Source: Arenibacter sp. ARW7G5Y1 (lineage in GTDB: Bacteria; Bacteroidota; Bacteroidia; Flavobacteriales; Flavobacteriaceae). From it: DNA of 64,000 nt. The stretch covers positions 319,233 through 383,232 of the forward strand of contig NZ_QJJZ01000001.1 of the NCBI RefSeq assembly GCF_003201775.1, written 5' to 3'. The first letter of the stretch is position 1. Each line of letters opens with the position of its first letter. Of the stretch, positions 52,573-62,230 are shown piece after piece. A program made the position numbers and the translations under genes. The notes beneath the pieces were generated by a model. The model saw nothing but the letters and a program-made list of their open reading frames with translations. It had not been told where the DNA came from and did no database searches.

Positions 52573-53715
52573 ATGGCAACTACCGATAAAACATCGTTAA
52601 AATTAACAAAGGAAAATCTGGATGCCCAGGATTTTCTGCCACTTCTTGGCACCGACTATGTAGAATTATATGTAGGCAATGCAAAACAGGCTGCATATTA
52701 CTATATGGCCGCATGGGGTTTTCAGCCCTTGGCATATTCTGGATTGGAAACAGGAATAAAGGATAGGGTTTCCTATGTGGTACAACAGGACAAGATTAGA
52801 CTGGTCTTGACTTCACCATTAAAATCTGGTGGGGATATCAATAGGCATATAGATGCCCATGGTGATGGGGTAAAGGTAATTGCATTGTGGGTAGATGATG
52901 CCAGGGAGAGTTATGTGGAAACAATGAAACGTGGGGCCGAAAGTTATTTTGAGCCCAGGGCCAAAAGGGATAAGGATGGGGAAGTGGTTGTATCCGGGAT
53001 CCATACCTATGGGGAAACGGTGCATGTCTTCGTGGAGCGCAAAAACTACAAAGGAGCGTTTATGCCGGGGTTTAGGCCTTGGAATCCTTTTTATAGACCA
53101 ACGGATGTTGGATTGAAATATATAGACCACATGGTAGGGAATGTAGGTTGGAACGAAATGAACAAATGGTGCCAGTTCTACGCTAAAGTGATGGGGTTTG
53201 CCCAATTGGTCTCTTTTGATGACAAAGATATTTCAACGGAATACACCGCCTTAATGAGCAAGGTAATGAGCAATGGGAACGGTAGGATTAAATTTCCTAT
53301 AAATGAGCCTGCGGATGGAAAAAAGAAATCCCAAATTGAGGAGTATATAGAATTTTATAACGGTGCGGGGGTACAACATATGGCATTGGCAACCGACAAT
53401 ATTATTGAAACGGTGACCGCCCTAAAAAATAGGGGAGTCGAGTTCCTAAACGTACCTTCAAGTTATTATGAGGACGTGCTGGATAGAGTTGGTGCAATAG
53501 ACGAGGATTTGGCGCCTTTAAGGGAGCTGGGGATACTAATAGATCGGGATGATGAGGGGTATTTGCTCCAAATTTTCACCAAGCCAATTTTAGACAGGCC
53601 AACCATGTTTATTGAAATAATCCAGAGGAAAGGTGCAAGATCTTTTGGGAAGGGAAATTTTAGGGCATTGTTTGAAGCAATAGAGAGGGAACAAGAGTCC
53701 CGAGGAACGTTATAA
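52573..53715 (+). CDS. hppD: 4-hydroxyphenylpyruvate dioxygenase
   Basis: A 380-residue Fe(II) enzyme converting 4-hydroxyphenylpyruvate to homogentisate in tyrosine breakdown. Two vicinal-oxygen-chelate halves are present. The iron ligands are His186 (YIDHMVGN), His269 (GVQHMALATD) and Glu348 (MFIEIIQRKG). The C-terminus RSFGKGNFRALFEAIEREQ is the family signature. No homogentisate dioxygenase is in the window. It is separated from the kynA operon by a 425-bp spacer. Confidence 0.95.
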   Translation: MATTDKTSLKLTKENLDAQDFLPLLGTDYVELYVGNAKQAAYYYMAAWGFQPLAYSGLETGIKDRVSYVVQQDKIRLVLTSPLKSGGDINRHIDAHGDGVKVIALWVDDARESYVETMKRGAESYFEPRAKRDKDGEVVVSGIHTYGETVHVFVERKNYKGAFMPGFRPWNPFYRPTDVGLKYIDHMVGNVGWNEMNKWCQFYAKVMGFAQLVSFDDKDISTEYTALMSKVMSNGNGRIKFPINEPADGKKKSQIEEYIEFYNGAGVQHMALATDNIIETVTALKNRGVEFLNVPSSYYEDVLDRVGAIDEDLAPLRELGILIDRDDEGYLLQIFTKPILDRPTMFIEIIQRKGARSFGKGNFRALFEAIEREQESRGTL

Positions 53716-53823
53716 ACGGCCCCTTTTCTTAACTTTTTGCCAATTTTGACTATCTAATTATTAAATAGTGTTAACAGAATCGTTAAAGTAAGTTAAATCT
53801 TATTTTTAAAGCGAATCTTGTAT

Positions 53824-53831
53824 TAAATTTG
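53824..53831 (+). promoter_or_regulatory. -7 element TAAATTTG of the candidate RNA (copy B)
   Basis: TAAATTTG matches TAnnTTTG. It ends five bases before a perfect hairpin at 53837, so transcription would start at or near the hairpin base. Confidence 0.5.
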
Positions 53832-53836
53832 TACTC

Positions 53837-53937
53837 GTAAGGGGTGGTTCCCTTACAACTTTAAGTATTGGTTTTTCATAATTTAAAGTTTGGTTGGTTA
53901 TTTAGGAAAAGCCCAGTTTTGCGACTGGGCTTTTTTT
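53837..53937 (+). ncRNA. Candidate small RNA of about 100 nt (copy B)
   Basis: The predicted transcript begins with GTAAGGG (53837-53843) pairing with CCCTTAC (53850-53856) over GTGGTT. It continues through an AT-rich linker with TTTGGTTGGTTATTTAG (53889-53905) and ends in a strong terminator, AAAAGCCCAG with CTGGGCTTTT (53907-53934) plus a T tail. No long ORF fits. The identical 17-mer, also between a hairpin and a terminator, occurs at 15919-15935. Being downstream of hppD, it could also be a 3' element of that message. Confidence 0.55.
53907..53937 (+). terminator. Rho-independent terminator of copy B
   Basis: A perfect ten-pair stem, AAAAGCCCAG/CTGGGCTTTT, with an eight-base loop and seven T in a row. 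Confidence 0.85.
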
Positions 53938-54037
53938 GTGAGCTAATTTTTGGAACAAATTTTGTTTTAGTAATATCAAATAAACGAAAAGTAAAATCGT
54001 TTTTATTAATTTTACAGTAGTAATAAGGTGTTACATA

Positions 54038-54096
54038 GGCTATTGCCATTTATGGCATAGCCATCAAAATCAAGATCGCCTATGCATTTGATAGGC
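54038..54096. repeat. Two adjacent inverted repeats upstream of the DUF3108 gene
   Basis: The first hairpin is GGCTAT(T)GCCAT with ATGGCATAGCC (54038-54062, one bulged T). The second is GCCTAT with ATAGGC (54078-54096). Part of the first (TTTATGGCATAGCCA, 54049-54063) recurs in inverted orientation at 30495-30509. They could be leader structures or copies of a small dispersed repeat. Confidence 0.55.
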
Positions 54097-54140
54097 AGTA
54101 AGTACATCAATGCCTACGGTAATCAGATGAATTTATACAG

Positions 54141-54968
54141 ATGAAAAAGATTTGCATTGTACTGGTTTTAATTTTTGGTTTTACTATCAATTCCCAGGTT
54201 CAACAGCTGGAAAATGAAGGGGAGGTCCACTTGCCTGAAAATAACGAAAACACATCTGCCTTTAAAATAGGGGAATGGTTAAAGTTTAGGATACATTATG
54301 GATTTCTAAATGCCAGTTACGCTACGCTTCAAGTAAAATCCCATGAATTGGACGGTGTTCCTGTCTATCACGTAGTAGGGAATGGTAAAACAACCGGTTT
54401 TGCCAGTATATTTTTTAAGGTAGATGACACCTATGAAAGCTATTTTGATAAAAAGGATGGCAAGCCCTATAAATTTATAAGAAAGATAGATGAAGGTGGA
54501 TATACCAAGGATATTGAGGTAAATTTTGACCACGAGAAGGATATTGCGGTATTAAACGATAAAAAAAAGGATAAAAAGTTTAATTTTACCATTCAAGAGG
54601 GTATTCAGGATTTGGTTTCGGCCTTTTATTTTCTCCGTAACAACTATAAAGTTGAAGAACTGGTTGAAGGGGAGTCCATAGAATTAAATCTTTTGTATGA
54701 TGATGATGGGGTTTTTAAGTTTAAACTTAAATACTTGGGCAAGGAGGTTTTAAGGACCAAGTACGGGAAGGTGGAATGTTTAAAGTTCAGGCCTTATGTG
54801 CAATCCGGAAGGGTGTTCAAGGAACAGGAAAGTTTGTCCCTTTGGGTCTCCAACGACGATAATAGAATTCCCATTAGGATACAGGCAGAATTGAGTGTTG
54901 GCTCCATAAAGGCGGATTTGGACGGATATAACGGACTTAAACATCAATTTAAAATAATAATGGATTAA
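54141..54968 (+). CDS. DUF3108 exported protein
   Basis: A 275-residue exported protein, signal peptide MKKICIVLVLIFGFTINSQ. The mature part has the DUF3108 pattern: EWLKFRIHYGFLNASYATLQ, HVVGNGKTTGFASIFFKVDD, TYESYFDKKDGKPYKFIRKI and a closing WVSNDDNRIPIRIQAELSVG. Members are thought to be periplasmic beta proteins related to the LolA-like fold; the exact function is unknown. It starts a compact operon: the stop is one base from the kynA ATG. Confidence 0.88.
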   Translation: MKKICIVLVLIFGFTINSQVQQLENEGEVHLPENNENTSAFKIGEWLKFRIHYGFLNASYATLQVKSHELDGVPVYHVVGNGKTTGFASIFFKVDDTYESYFDKKDGKPYKFIRKIDEGGYTKDIEVNFDHEKDIAVLNDKKKDKKFNFTIQEGIQDLVSAFYFLRNNYKVEELVEGESIELNLLYDDDGVFKFKLKYLGKEVLRTKYGKVECLKFRPYVQSGRVFKEQESLSLWVSNDDNRIPIRIQAELSVGSIKADLDGYNGLKHQFKIIMD

Positions 54969-54969
54969 A

Positions 54970-55929
54970 ATGAATAAAGAGCATATTGATTCCCAGATTT
55001 CCAAACTAGAAGAAAAATATAAGGATTCTGGACAGGACTTAAGCTCTTATTTGGACGGTCTTTTATATCAGCGCTATCTTACTTATTGGGATTACATCCA
55101 TCTAGATACCCTTCTCAGTATCCAAGTGCCCAGGACCCATTTTCCTGACGAGGAAATCTTCATAATGTACCATCAGATTACTGAATTGTATTTTAAGCTT
55201 ATCCTGCACGAGCAAAAGCAAATTGTGGACGATAAGACCCAGGATGTGGATTTCTTTATAGAGAAGGCAGAGAGGATCAATAGTTACTACAAAGTTTTGA
55301 TATCTTCATTTAGTGTGATGATCAAGGGCATGCAGCGGGAACAATTTATGCAGTACAGAATGGCACTGCTTCCGGCCAGTGGATTCCAATCTGCCCAATA
55401 TAGAATGATCGAGCTTTATGCGACCCCCATGGAGAACCTTGCACATTTTTCGGAAAGGGGTAAATTATCCTCAAAGAATTCAATTGAGGAATTGTACGAG
55501 CATATATATTGGAAAAAAGGGGCTACGGATGTGGTTACAGGGGAGAAAACATTAACCTTAAAGCAGTTCGAATATCGTTACACGCCCAGGTTGATACGTA
55601 TCGCCAATGAGGTTCAGAACAGTACCATATACCATAAATACCAACAATTGCCTCAAAAAAGTAAGGATAATAAAACCTTGGTTGAAGCGTTAAAGGCATT
55701 GGACGTTAATGCCAACATAAATTGGCCCTTGATGCACATGGGGTCGGCATATCGCTATTTGACGAAAGACGATGCACAAATTGATGCTACTGGAGGAACA
55801 AATTGGAAGGAATATTTGCCTCCAAGTTTTCAGAAAGTTGTATTTTTTCCAGAATTGTATACAAAACAAGAGTTAAATAATTGGGGAAAACAATGGGTAG
55901 ACCATATCTTTAACCCAGAAAAAGTTTAG
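54970..55929 (+). CDS. kynA: Tryptophan 2,3-dioxygenase
   Basis: A 319-residue heme enzyme opening the indole ring of tryptophan to N-formylkynurenine, the first step toward NAD or full breakdown. Substrate residues lie in MYHQITELYFKLILHE (His68), FMQYRMALLPASGFQSAQYR contains the substrate Arg, and the heme ligand is His256 in WPLMHMGSAYRYL. GGTNWKEYLPPSFQKVVFFP ends the family signature. Formamidase, kynurenine monooxygenase and kynureninase are missing from the window; the later ring-opening enzyme is at 699-1244. Confidence 0.95.
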   Translation: MNKEHIDSQISKLEEKYKDSGQDLSSYLDGLLYQRYLTYWDYIHLDTLLSIQVPRTHFPDEEIFIMYHQITELYFKLILHEQKQIVDDKTQDVDFFIEKAERINSYYKVLISSFSVMIKGMQREQFMQYRMALLPASGFQSAQYRMIELYATPMENLAHFSERGKLSSKNSIEELYEHIYWKKGATDVVTGEKTLTLKQFEYRYTPRLIRIANEVQNSTIYHKYQQLPQKSKDNKTLVEALKALDVNANINWPLMHMGSAYRYLTKDDAQIDATGGTNWKEYLPPSFQKVVFFPELYTKQELNNWGKQWVDHIFNPEKV

Positions 55930-55936
55930 AATAACC

Positions 55937-57205
55937 ATGCAAAAATATTGGGGCCTATTTTTTAGTTTATTATTTATTGTTTCATGTAAGGAGGATAAGA
56001 CGGTTACAGAGGAAATTGCAGAGGTGGTAACCATAGAAAAACCTGTTGTGGTAAAAGAGTTCGGATTTAATCTGGATGATTTTGAGGTCTTACGGGACAC
56101 CGTCAAAAACGGGGACAGCTTTGGTGAGCTAATGTTGAGAAATAGTGTGGAATACCCAAAAATTGCGAGAGTATCGGAACACTTCCGGGATACTTTTGAT
56201 GTTAGGAAAATAGTTGTTGGCAAGCCTTACCTTATTTTGAAGTCCAAGGACACCATTAATAATGCACAGGTTTTTATATATCAAAATGATCCCATTAACT
56301 ATACGGTGGTCGATTTTAGGGACAGTGTCTTGGCCTATAAGAAAAAACAGAAGGTAAAATATGTGGAACGGGAAGCTTCCGGGATTATTGAATCCTCGTT
56401 GTCCGAAGCAATATTAAAACAGGGTATTGATTACAACGTCACCAATAGTCTTTCTGAAATTTACGCATGGACCATAGATTTCTTTAGACTTCAGAAGGGT
56501 GACAGGTTCAAGGTCATCTATAAGGAAAAGTATATAAACGATACTATATATGCTGGTGCAAGTGGTATAGAGGCGGCTTATTTTGAGCACAATGGTGAGC
56601 CATTTTACGCCTTTAATTTTGTGTCGGATTCCACAAAGAATATCAATGATTATTACGATGATCAGGCCAAAAACCTGAGACGTACATTTCTACAGTCGCC
56701 TGTTCAGTTCAGTAGAATATCTTCCAGGTATAATTTAAACAGAAGGATAGCCTACTATGGATATAAGGTAAGGCCCCATAAAGGAACGGATTATGCAGCT
56801 CCCATTGGGACCCCCATCCTAGCTACCGCCAATGGTACCGTTATAGAATCTACCAGAAGAGGCGGCAATGGTAAATATGTTAAGATTCAGCACAATGGCA
56901 CCTATAGCACCCAGTATCTCCATATGAAGAACCAGAAGGTGAAGAAAGGGGATTTTGTGAAACAGGGCGATGTTATAGGTTGGATCGGAATGACCGGTAA
57001 TACTGGAGGTCCGCACGTATGTTATCGTTTCTGGAAAAATGGGCGACAGGTAGATCCGTTAAGGGAAAAATTACCGGCTGCCGAACCCATAGCCGATAGC
57101 CTTAAAACAGCTTACTTGGATTTTGTTGGGCCTAAGAAAAGTCAATTGGATTGTATTGAATACATAGAATTACCGGAAGAAGATTTGCTAACACTCAACG
57201 AATAA
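55937..57205 (+). CDS. M23 peptidase lipoprotein (LytM-type)
   Basis: A 422-residue peptidoglycan endopeptidase candidate with lipoprotein signal [13 protein letters not shown] (lipid Cys17). An OapA/LysM-like N-terminal region ([16 protein letters not shown]) and a linker precede the M23 domain. The zinc ligands His281 and Asp285 ([15 protein letters not shown]) and the His of [10 protein letters not shown] (His360) are intact, as is the middle His of YLHMKN. Such enzymes cut peptide cross-links. It lies between kynA and pgi with gaps of 7 and 1 bp. Confidence 0.92.
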   Translation: MQKYWGLFFSLLFIVSCKEDKTVTEEIAEVVTIEKPVVVKEFGFNLDDFEVLRDTVKNGDSFGELMLRNSVEYPKIARVSEHFRDTFDVRKIVVGKPYLILKSKDTINNAQVFIYQNDPINYTVVDFRDSVLAYKKKQKVKYVEREASGIIESSLSEAILKQGIDYNVTNSLSEIYAWTIDFFRLQKGDRFKVIYKEKYINDTIYAGASGIEAAYFEHNGEPFYAFNFVSDSTKNINDYYDDQAKNLRRTFLQSPVQFSRISSRYNLNRRIAYYGYKVRPHKGTDYAAPIGTPILATANGTVIESTRRGGNGKYVKIQHNGTYSTQYLHMKNQKVKKGDFVKQGDVIGWIGMTGNTGGPHVCYRFWKNGRQVDPLREKLPAAEPIADSLKTAYLDFVGPKKSQLDCIEYIELPEEDLLTLNE

Positions 57206-57206
57206 C

Positions 57207-58844
57207 ATGGCTTTACAGAATACCGACCCGACCAAAACAGAGGCTTGGAATAAACTTTCACAACATTTTAAAGAGAATAAGAATATTTCCATAAAGGACT
57301 TATTTGCAAAGGATTCCGAGAGGGCTAAGAAACACAGCATTCGCTGGAATGATTTTTTTGTAGATTTCTCAAAGAATAGGATTACCCAAGAAACCCTTGA
57401 ACTACTTCTACAATTGGCAAGTGAGGTTGGTTTGAAGGATGCTATCAAGAAACAGTTTGAAGGCGATATTATAAATAAAACGGAGGGAAGGGCTGTTCTT
57501 CATACGGCCTTGAGAGCTAAGAAATCGGATATCATCAAAGTAGACGGGGTAAATATCGTCCCAGAAGTTTACGAGGTTAAAAAGAAGATAAAATCCTTTA
57601 CGGACTCCGTAATTTCCGGATCAAAAAAAGGGTTTACAGGCAAGGCCTTTACCGATGTGGTCAATATTGGTATTGGAGGTTCGGATCTCGGTCCTGCCAT
57701 GGTAGTGGAAGCCTTAAAATTTTACGGCAACCATTTAAAAATGCATTTTGTAAGCAATGTGGATGGCGATCATGTTTATGAAACACTTAAGGGTTTAAAT
57801 CCGGAAACAACATTGTTCGTGGTGGTATCCAAAACATTTACTACCCAAGAAACCCTTAGTAATGCTACTACCATAAAGAAATGGTTTCTAAAGCACGCTA
57901 AGCAAGCGGATGTGTCCAAGCACTTTGCCGCCGTCTCTACCAATGCCGAGAAAATTTCGGAATTTGGAATTGATGCAGATAATGTATTCCCTATGTGGGA
58001 TTGGGTTGGAGGAAGATTTTCACTGTGGAGTGCCGTTGGGCTGTCCATTGGCTTGGCAGTAGGATACGATAATTTTGAGGCCATGCTAACTGGTGCCAAT
58101 GAAATGGACCACCATTTTGCAACTGCTGATTTTGAGGGGAACATCCCGGTAATTCTAGCACTTATCAGTGTTTGGTATAATAATTTTTACGGTGCCGAGA
58201 CAGAAGCCATTATACCCTATACCCAATACTTAAGTAGGTTTTCTGCCTATCTGCAGCAAGGGATCATGGAAAGTAATGGAAAAAGTGTGGACAGGAAAGG
58301 CAATAGGGTTTCCTATGAAACAGGAACCATAATCTGGGGAGAGCCCGGTACCAATTCCCAGCATGCCTTTTTTCAATTGATCCATCAAGGGACTAAATTG
58401 ATCCCTACCGATTTTATTGGGTTTAAGGAATCCTTACATGGGGACAAGGACCATCACAATAAATTAATGGCCAATTTCTTTGCCCAGACCGAGGCTTTAA
58501 TGAATGGAAAGTCTGCTGAAGAGGTTAAAAAGGAATTGGAGAATAAAAATATTTCAGAAAAAGAGATTGCCCAAATCATGCCATTTAAGGTTTTTGAAGG
58601 GAACAAACCTACCAACACCTTGTTTATAGACAAGCTGACTCCCAGGAGTTTGGGATCCCTTATAGCCATGTACGAACATAAAATATTTGTACAGGGCATA
58701 GTTTGGAATATTTACAGTTATGATCAATGGGGTGTGGAATTGGGCAAGCAGTTGGCTACTGCCATATTAAACGATATTGAAGGGCCTGCCATTGCGAATC
58801 ATGATGCTTCTACGTTAAATCTATTAAATTTATTTAAGAAATAA
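57207..58844 (+). CDS. pgi: Glucose-6-phosphate isomerase
   Basis: A 545-residue glycolytic isomerase. [18 protein letters not shown] and [15 protein letters not shown] form the sugar-phosphate pocket, [20 protein letters not shown] carries the catalytic Glu/His region, and the C-terminal signature is [10 protein letters not shown]. It ends the four-gene run starting at the DUF3108 gene. Confidence 0.96.
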   Translation: MALQNTDPTKTEAWNKLSQHFKENKNISIKDLFAKDSERAKKHSIRWNDFFVDFSKNRITQETLELLLQLASEVGLKDAIKKQFEGDIINKTEGRAVLHTALRAKKSDIIKVDGVNIVPEVYEVKKKIKSFTDSVISGSKKGFTGKAFTDVVNIGIGGSDLGPAMVVEALKFYGNHLKMHFVSNVDGDHVYETLKGLNPETTLFVVVSKTFTTQETLSNATTIKKWFLKHAKQADVSKHFAAVSTNAEKISEFGIDADNVFPMWDWVGGRFSLWSAVGLSIGLAVGYDNFEAMLTGANEMDHHFATADFEGNIPVILALISVWYNNFYGAETEAIIPYTQYLSRFSAYLQQGIMESNGKSVDRKGNRVSYETGTIIWGEPGTNSQHAFFQLIHQGTKLIPTDFIGFKESLHGDKDHHNKLMANFFAQTEALMNGKSAEEVKKELENKNISEKEIAQIMPFKVFEGNKPTNTLFIDKLTPRSLGSLIAMYEHKIFVQGIVWNIYSYDQWGVELGKQLATAILNDIEGPAIANHDASTLNLLNLFKK

Positions 58845-58915
58845 TTGGCAATTTTGCTAAATCCTAATAAACGACATTAACTTATTGTCTTTCAGGAGTT
58901 ATTAAGGTTTTTAGT

Positions 58916-58941
58916 GTTAAATTTGCATATGCTAATTTAAC
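58916..58941. promoter_or_regulatory. 26-bp near-perfect palindrome upstream of a TonB receptor
   Basis: GTTAAATTTGCAT faces ATGCTAATTTAAC, with 12 of 13 positions complementary. It contains TAAATTTG (58918-58925), a match to the -7 consensus, 91 bp before the receptor ATG. It may be an operator over a promoter. Confidence 0.5.
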
Positions 58942-59016
58942 ATTATAGTAATGTATTGTTGTAAAAATATACTCACTTTTGCGGCGATTATTTGTAACTA
59001 ATTAACTCTTAGAAAA

Positions 59017-61581
59017 ATGAAAAAAATGTACTTCGTTATTGCCGCATTTTTGTTAACGGCAACAGGATTTTCTCAAGGAACTATTACTGGTTCCGTAGTA
59101 GATGGCGATTTTGGCGATCCCTTGCCGGGGGCGAATATTACGGTTCAGGGCACTACAAACGGGGTTGCCGCAGATTTTGATGGAAACTTTACCATCGAGG
59201 TATCCCAAAGTTCAGGAACTTTGGTAATTTCCTATATCGGATTTATAAGTAAGAAAGTAAATTTCACGGCAGCCGGCAATATTGCTGCTATAACCCTTCA
59301 ACCGGACGCACAGGAGTTGGAAGGGGTGGTTATTGTAGGTTCCGGAATTATAGATTTGGCCGAGGACAGACAAACGCCCATAGCAGTGTCTACCATAAAA
59401 GCAAGGGAAATAAGGGAGAAAACAGGAAATTGGGATTTACCCGAATTGTTAAAGTCAACCCCTTCCGTACAGAACGTCAAGGGAGGTGCCTTTGGGGATG
59501 GTCAAATGTTCTTGAGGGGATTTGACCAGACCAATACGGCATTCCTGCTAAACGGACAGCCCATCAACGGAATGGAAGATGGGAAAATGTACTGGTCCAA
59601 CTGGTCCGGGGTATTGGATATTGCCAATGCGGTTCAGGTACAGAGAGGATTGGGATCTTCCAAATTGGCCATTTCATCTGTTGGAGGTACCGTAAACATT
59701 GTGACCAAAACCTTGGACAAACGTGAAGGAGGCTTTTTTCAAACGATGCTTGGCAATGACAATTATATTAAGACTACCGGATATTACTCTACCGGTTTAA
59801 TGGATAACGGCCTGTCCGTTGCTGCAATGTTGGGTCATTGGCAAGGAGATGGTTATGTGAATAATACCGGAGGTCAAGGTCAAACCTATTTCTTGTCCTT
59901 TGGGTATGTGCCCAATGAAAATAACATTTTCAACTTTATTCTTACTGGTGCTCCACAATGGCATGCTGCTGCTGGATCTGATGATCTTAGGACATTTTTG
60001 GACAATGGTAGAAAGTACAATTCCTGGAATACAGCAAACGTTAACAGCCCAAATACGTTAAATGGAGGCGCTTACCCTGGTGGTAGAAATATTTACCACA
60101 AACCGGTAGCCAACTTGAGCTGGGACTTGACTTTTAACGATACGGCCTCTTTGTCTACCGTATTGTACGGTTCAATAGGTAGGGGAAGTTTTGCACAGTT
60201 GATAACGAGCTCTGGTGAGGCCCTTTATGCCAGAGGTTCCAACAACAACCATAACTGGGGAGGTTTGGTAACCAACTTCAATAAGCAGATCAATGAAAAC
60301 CTTAATTTCAATTTCGGGGCAGATGTTCGTTTGTACAACGGAATCCACTTTAGGGATGTACGTGAGTTTATTGGGGTTAATTCTGTTTCCAATACCAGTA
60401 ATTACAACGGTGGAGCCTATGAACTTACCAATGCGTATGGTGGCATTAATCCTTGGAATATAACCTTTAACCCTAATGATGACCACTCCCAGAGATTTGG
60501 TTATGATTACGAGGAAAGAATAAACTACGCGGGGGTATTTGGCCAATTGGAATATTCCAAGGGTGCTTTTTCTACCTTCTTTCAAGGGTCGGCTTCTACA
60601 CAATCACATATCAGGGAGGAATTTTTGAGTGCGGCCAATGAAGGGCAATCGGAAGAATCGGAAAAAGTAAACAACCCAGGTTTTAATGTTAAGGCAGGGG
60701 TGGCCTATAACCTATCCGAGCAAAACACAGTATTTGCAAATGCAGGTTACTACTCAAGGCAGCCCTATCACAGTGATTTGTATGTAGACGATAGAAATTC
60801 AAATGAATTGAATCCTTTGGCTACCGAAAATCAGAAGATTACAGGATTGGAAGGTGGATATAAGTTTATGGGCGATATTTTATCGGCCAACCTAAATGTG
60901 TACTACACTATTTGGGATAACCGTATACAATATAGCTCCGATGATACCAATGATGATAATATTGTAGACGAGTACACCCAAACGAGCCCATTAAAACAGG
61001 TACATTCCGGAGTGGAATTGGAGTTGTTTGTACGCCCAACGGACGGGTTGAATTTTCAGGGCTTCGTATCTATTGGTAATTGGGAATATGATGGTAATGT
61101 TACTACCACTACCTCTGATGACAATGGAAATATACTGTCTACAGGAGACCCAAGTTATATAGATGGTGTGAAAATAGGTCAGGCTGCACAGTTTACTGCC
61201 GGTATTAGTGGGGACTACGAAATATTACCCAGATTTAAAGTGGATGCCAACTGGAATCTATATGATAATTTATATGGTTCCACCCAATTTGGGGATTCCG
61301 AATTTTCAACGGCCAATAATAGGGGAGCTATTAAATTGCCTTCCTATGACACCATGGATGCCGGACTCTCTTACCGTATGTTGGTCGGGAAGGAGAACAA
61401 TAGATCCCTACAATTCCGTTTAAACATTAATAATGTCTTTGACGAGGTTTACTTGGAAAGCTCTAGTGATAACACACATGTTGAGCCTGGAGATGACGTA
61501 TGGAACGGTGTAAATACCGATAACCGGGTTAGGTTTGGTTATGGTAGGACCTGGAACATTAACATGCGGTATAACTTCTAA
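59017..61581 (+). CDS. TonB-dependent receptor with carboxypeptidase-like domain
   Basis: An 854-residue outer-membrane receptor. Signal peptide to about residue 20 (TATGFSQ), then a CarboxypepD_reg-like domain (ITGSVVDGDFGDPLPGANIT), a plug with DLPELLKSTPSVQNVKGGAF and MFLRGFDQTNTAFLLNGQPI, and a C-terminal barrel ending RTWNINMRYNF. It lacks the SusC signature and has no SusD neighbour, so it is an ordinary TonB receptor. The ligand is unknown. A terminator follows 25 bp after the stop. Confidence 0.92.
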   Translation: MKKMYFVIAAFLLTATGFSQGTITGSVVDGDFGDPLPGANITVQGTTNGVAADFDGNFTIEVSQSSGTLVISYIGFISKKVNFTAAGNIAAITLQPDAQELEGVVIVGSGIIDLAEDRQTPIAVSTIKAREIREKTGNWDLPELLKSTPSVQNVKGGAFGDGQMFLRGFDQTNTAFLLNGQPINGMEDGKMYWSNWSGVLDIANAVQVQRGLGSSKLAISSVGGTVNIVTKTLDKREGGFFQTMLGNDNYIKTTGYYSTGLMDNGLSVAAMLGHWQGDGYVNNTGGQGQTYFLSFGYVPNENNIFNFILTGAPQWHAAAGSDDLRTFLDNGRKYNSWNTANVNSPNTLNGGAYPGGRNIYHKPVANLSWDLTFNDTASLSTVLYGSIGRGSFAQLITSSGEALYARGSNNNHNWGGLVTNFNKQINENLNFNFGADVRLYNGIHFRDVREFIGVNSVSNTSNYNGGAYELTNAYGGINPWNITFNPNDDHSQRFGYDYEERINYAGVFGQLEYSKGAFSTFFQGSASTQSHIREEFLSAANEGQSEESEKVNNPGFNVKAGVAYNLSEQNTVFANAGYYSRQPYHSDLYVDDRNSNELNPLATENQKITGLEGGYKFMGDILSANLNVYYTIWDNRIQYSSDDTNDDNIVDEYTQTSPLKQVHSGVELELFVRPTDGLNFQGFVSIGNWEYDGNVTTTTSDDNGNILSTGDPSYIDGVKIGQAAQFTAGISGDYEILPRFKVDANWNLYDNLYGSTQFGDSEFSTANNRGAIKLPSYDTMDAGLSYRMLVGKENNRSLQFRLNINNVFDEVYLESSSDNTHVEPGDDVWNGVNTDNRVRFGYGRTWNINMRYNF

Positions 61582-61606
61582 GTACTATTGGAAGTAAAAA
61601 ATAATG

Positions 61607-61632
61607 ACCCCGCTAAATTGCGGGGTTTTTTT
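61607..61632 (+). terminator. Rho-independent terminator
   Basis: ACCCCGC pairs with GCGGGGT over a six-base loop, followed by six more T. It ends the TonB receptor transcript. Confidence 0.85.
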
Positions 61633-61673
61633 ATTCCCAAAAATCCTTACATTTATAAATTAAAATAAAAACT

Positions 61674-62132
61674 ATGGAAGATTACGGATTAGCACATCAA
61701 TGGATTCTCGCCTTACATTCTTATTTTGCCTATGTGGTATTGGCTGTATTGTTTTTAGCCGTGGCCAATGGTATTTTGGGGTGGACAGGAAAAAAGGATT
61801 TCACTCTGAAAAAGGATTTTAGAATTAGCCTATTTGCGCTTATTTTATCGCATTTACAGCTGTTGGTGGGGCTAGTACTCTATTTTGTGTCTTCCAACGG
61901 TCTAAACGCCATAAAAACAGTAGGTATGGGCGGGTTAAACTCGGCATCCCGTTTGTTGGCAGTGGAACATCCGTTTATCAATATAATCGCAATTGTCTTT
62001 ATTACTGTGGGCTGGTCCAAACACAAGAAAGTATTGGAAGGTAAAAGGAAGTTTAAGACCATTACCATTTTTTACGGTTTGGGATTGATCCTTATCCTTA
62101 GCAGAATTCCATGGGCACAATGGCTCAATTAA
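61674..62132 (+). CDS. Four-helix membrane protein with conserved-looking His
   Basis: A 152-residue inner-membrane protein with four predicted helices (about 10-35, 48-72, 98-115 and 128-145). Histidines fall at the same depth in helices 1-3 (His15, His60, His99), with His8 and His117 outside. That pattern resembles small cytochrome b or heme-A-synthase-like proteins, but no family is firmly recognised; related proteins in Bacteroidota databases have been given unreliable names. It is monocistronic, and a -7-like TACATTTA lies upstream. Confidence 0.8.
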   Translation: MEDYGLAHQWILALHSYFAYVVLAVLFLAVANGILGWTGKKDFTLKKDFRISLFALILSHLQLLVGLVLYFVSSNGLNAIKTVGMGGLNSASRLLAVEHPFINIIAIVFITVGWSKHKKVLEGKRKFKTITIFYGLGLILILSRIPWAQWLN

Positions 62133-62230
62133 GGAATTGTCTTTGGGGATGTCAAGGTTTATCTGTTTGCCACTATTATGATCTTAACAGATTTAATTAA
62201 AAAAAGTCATTAATCAAATTTATGTACCAT

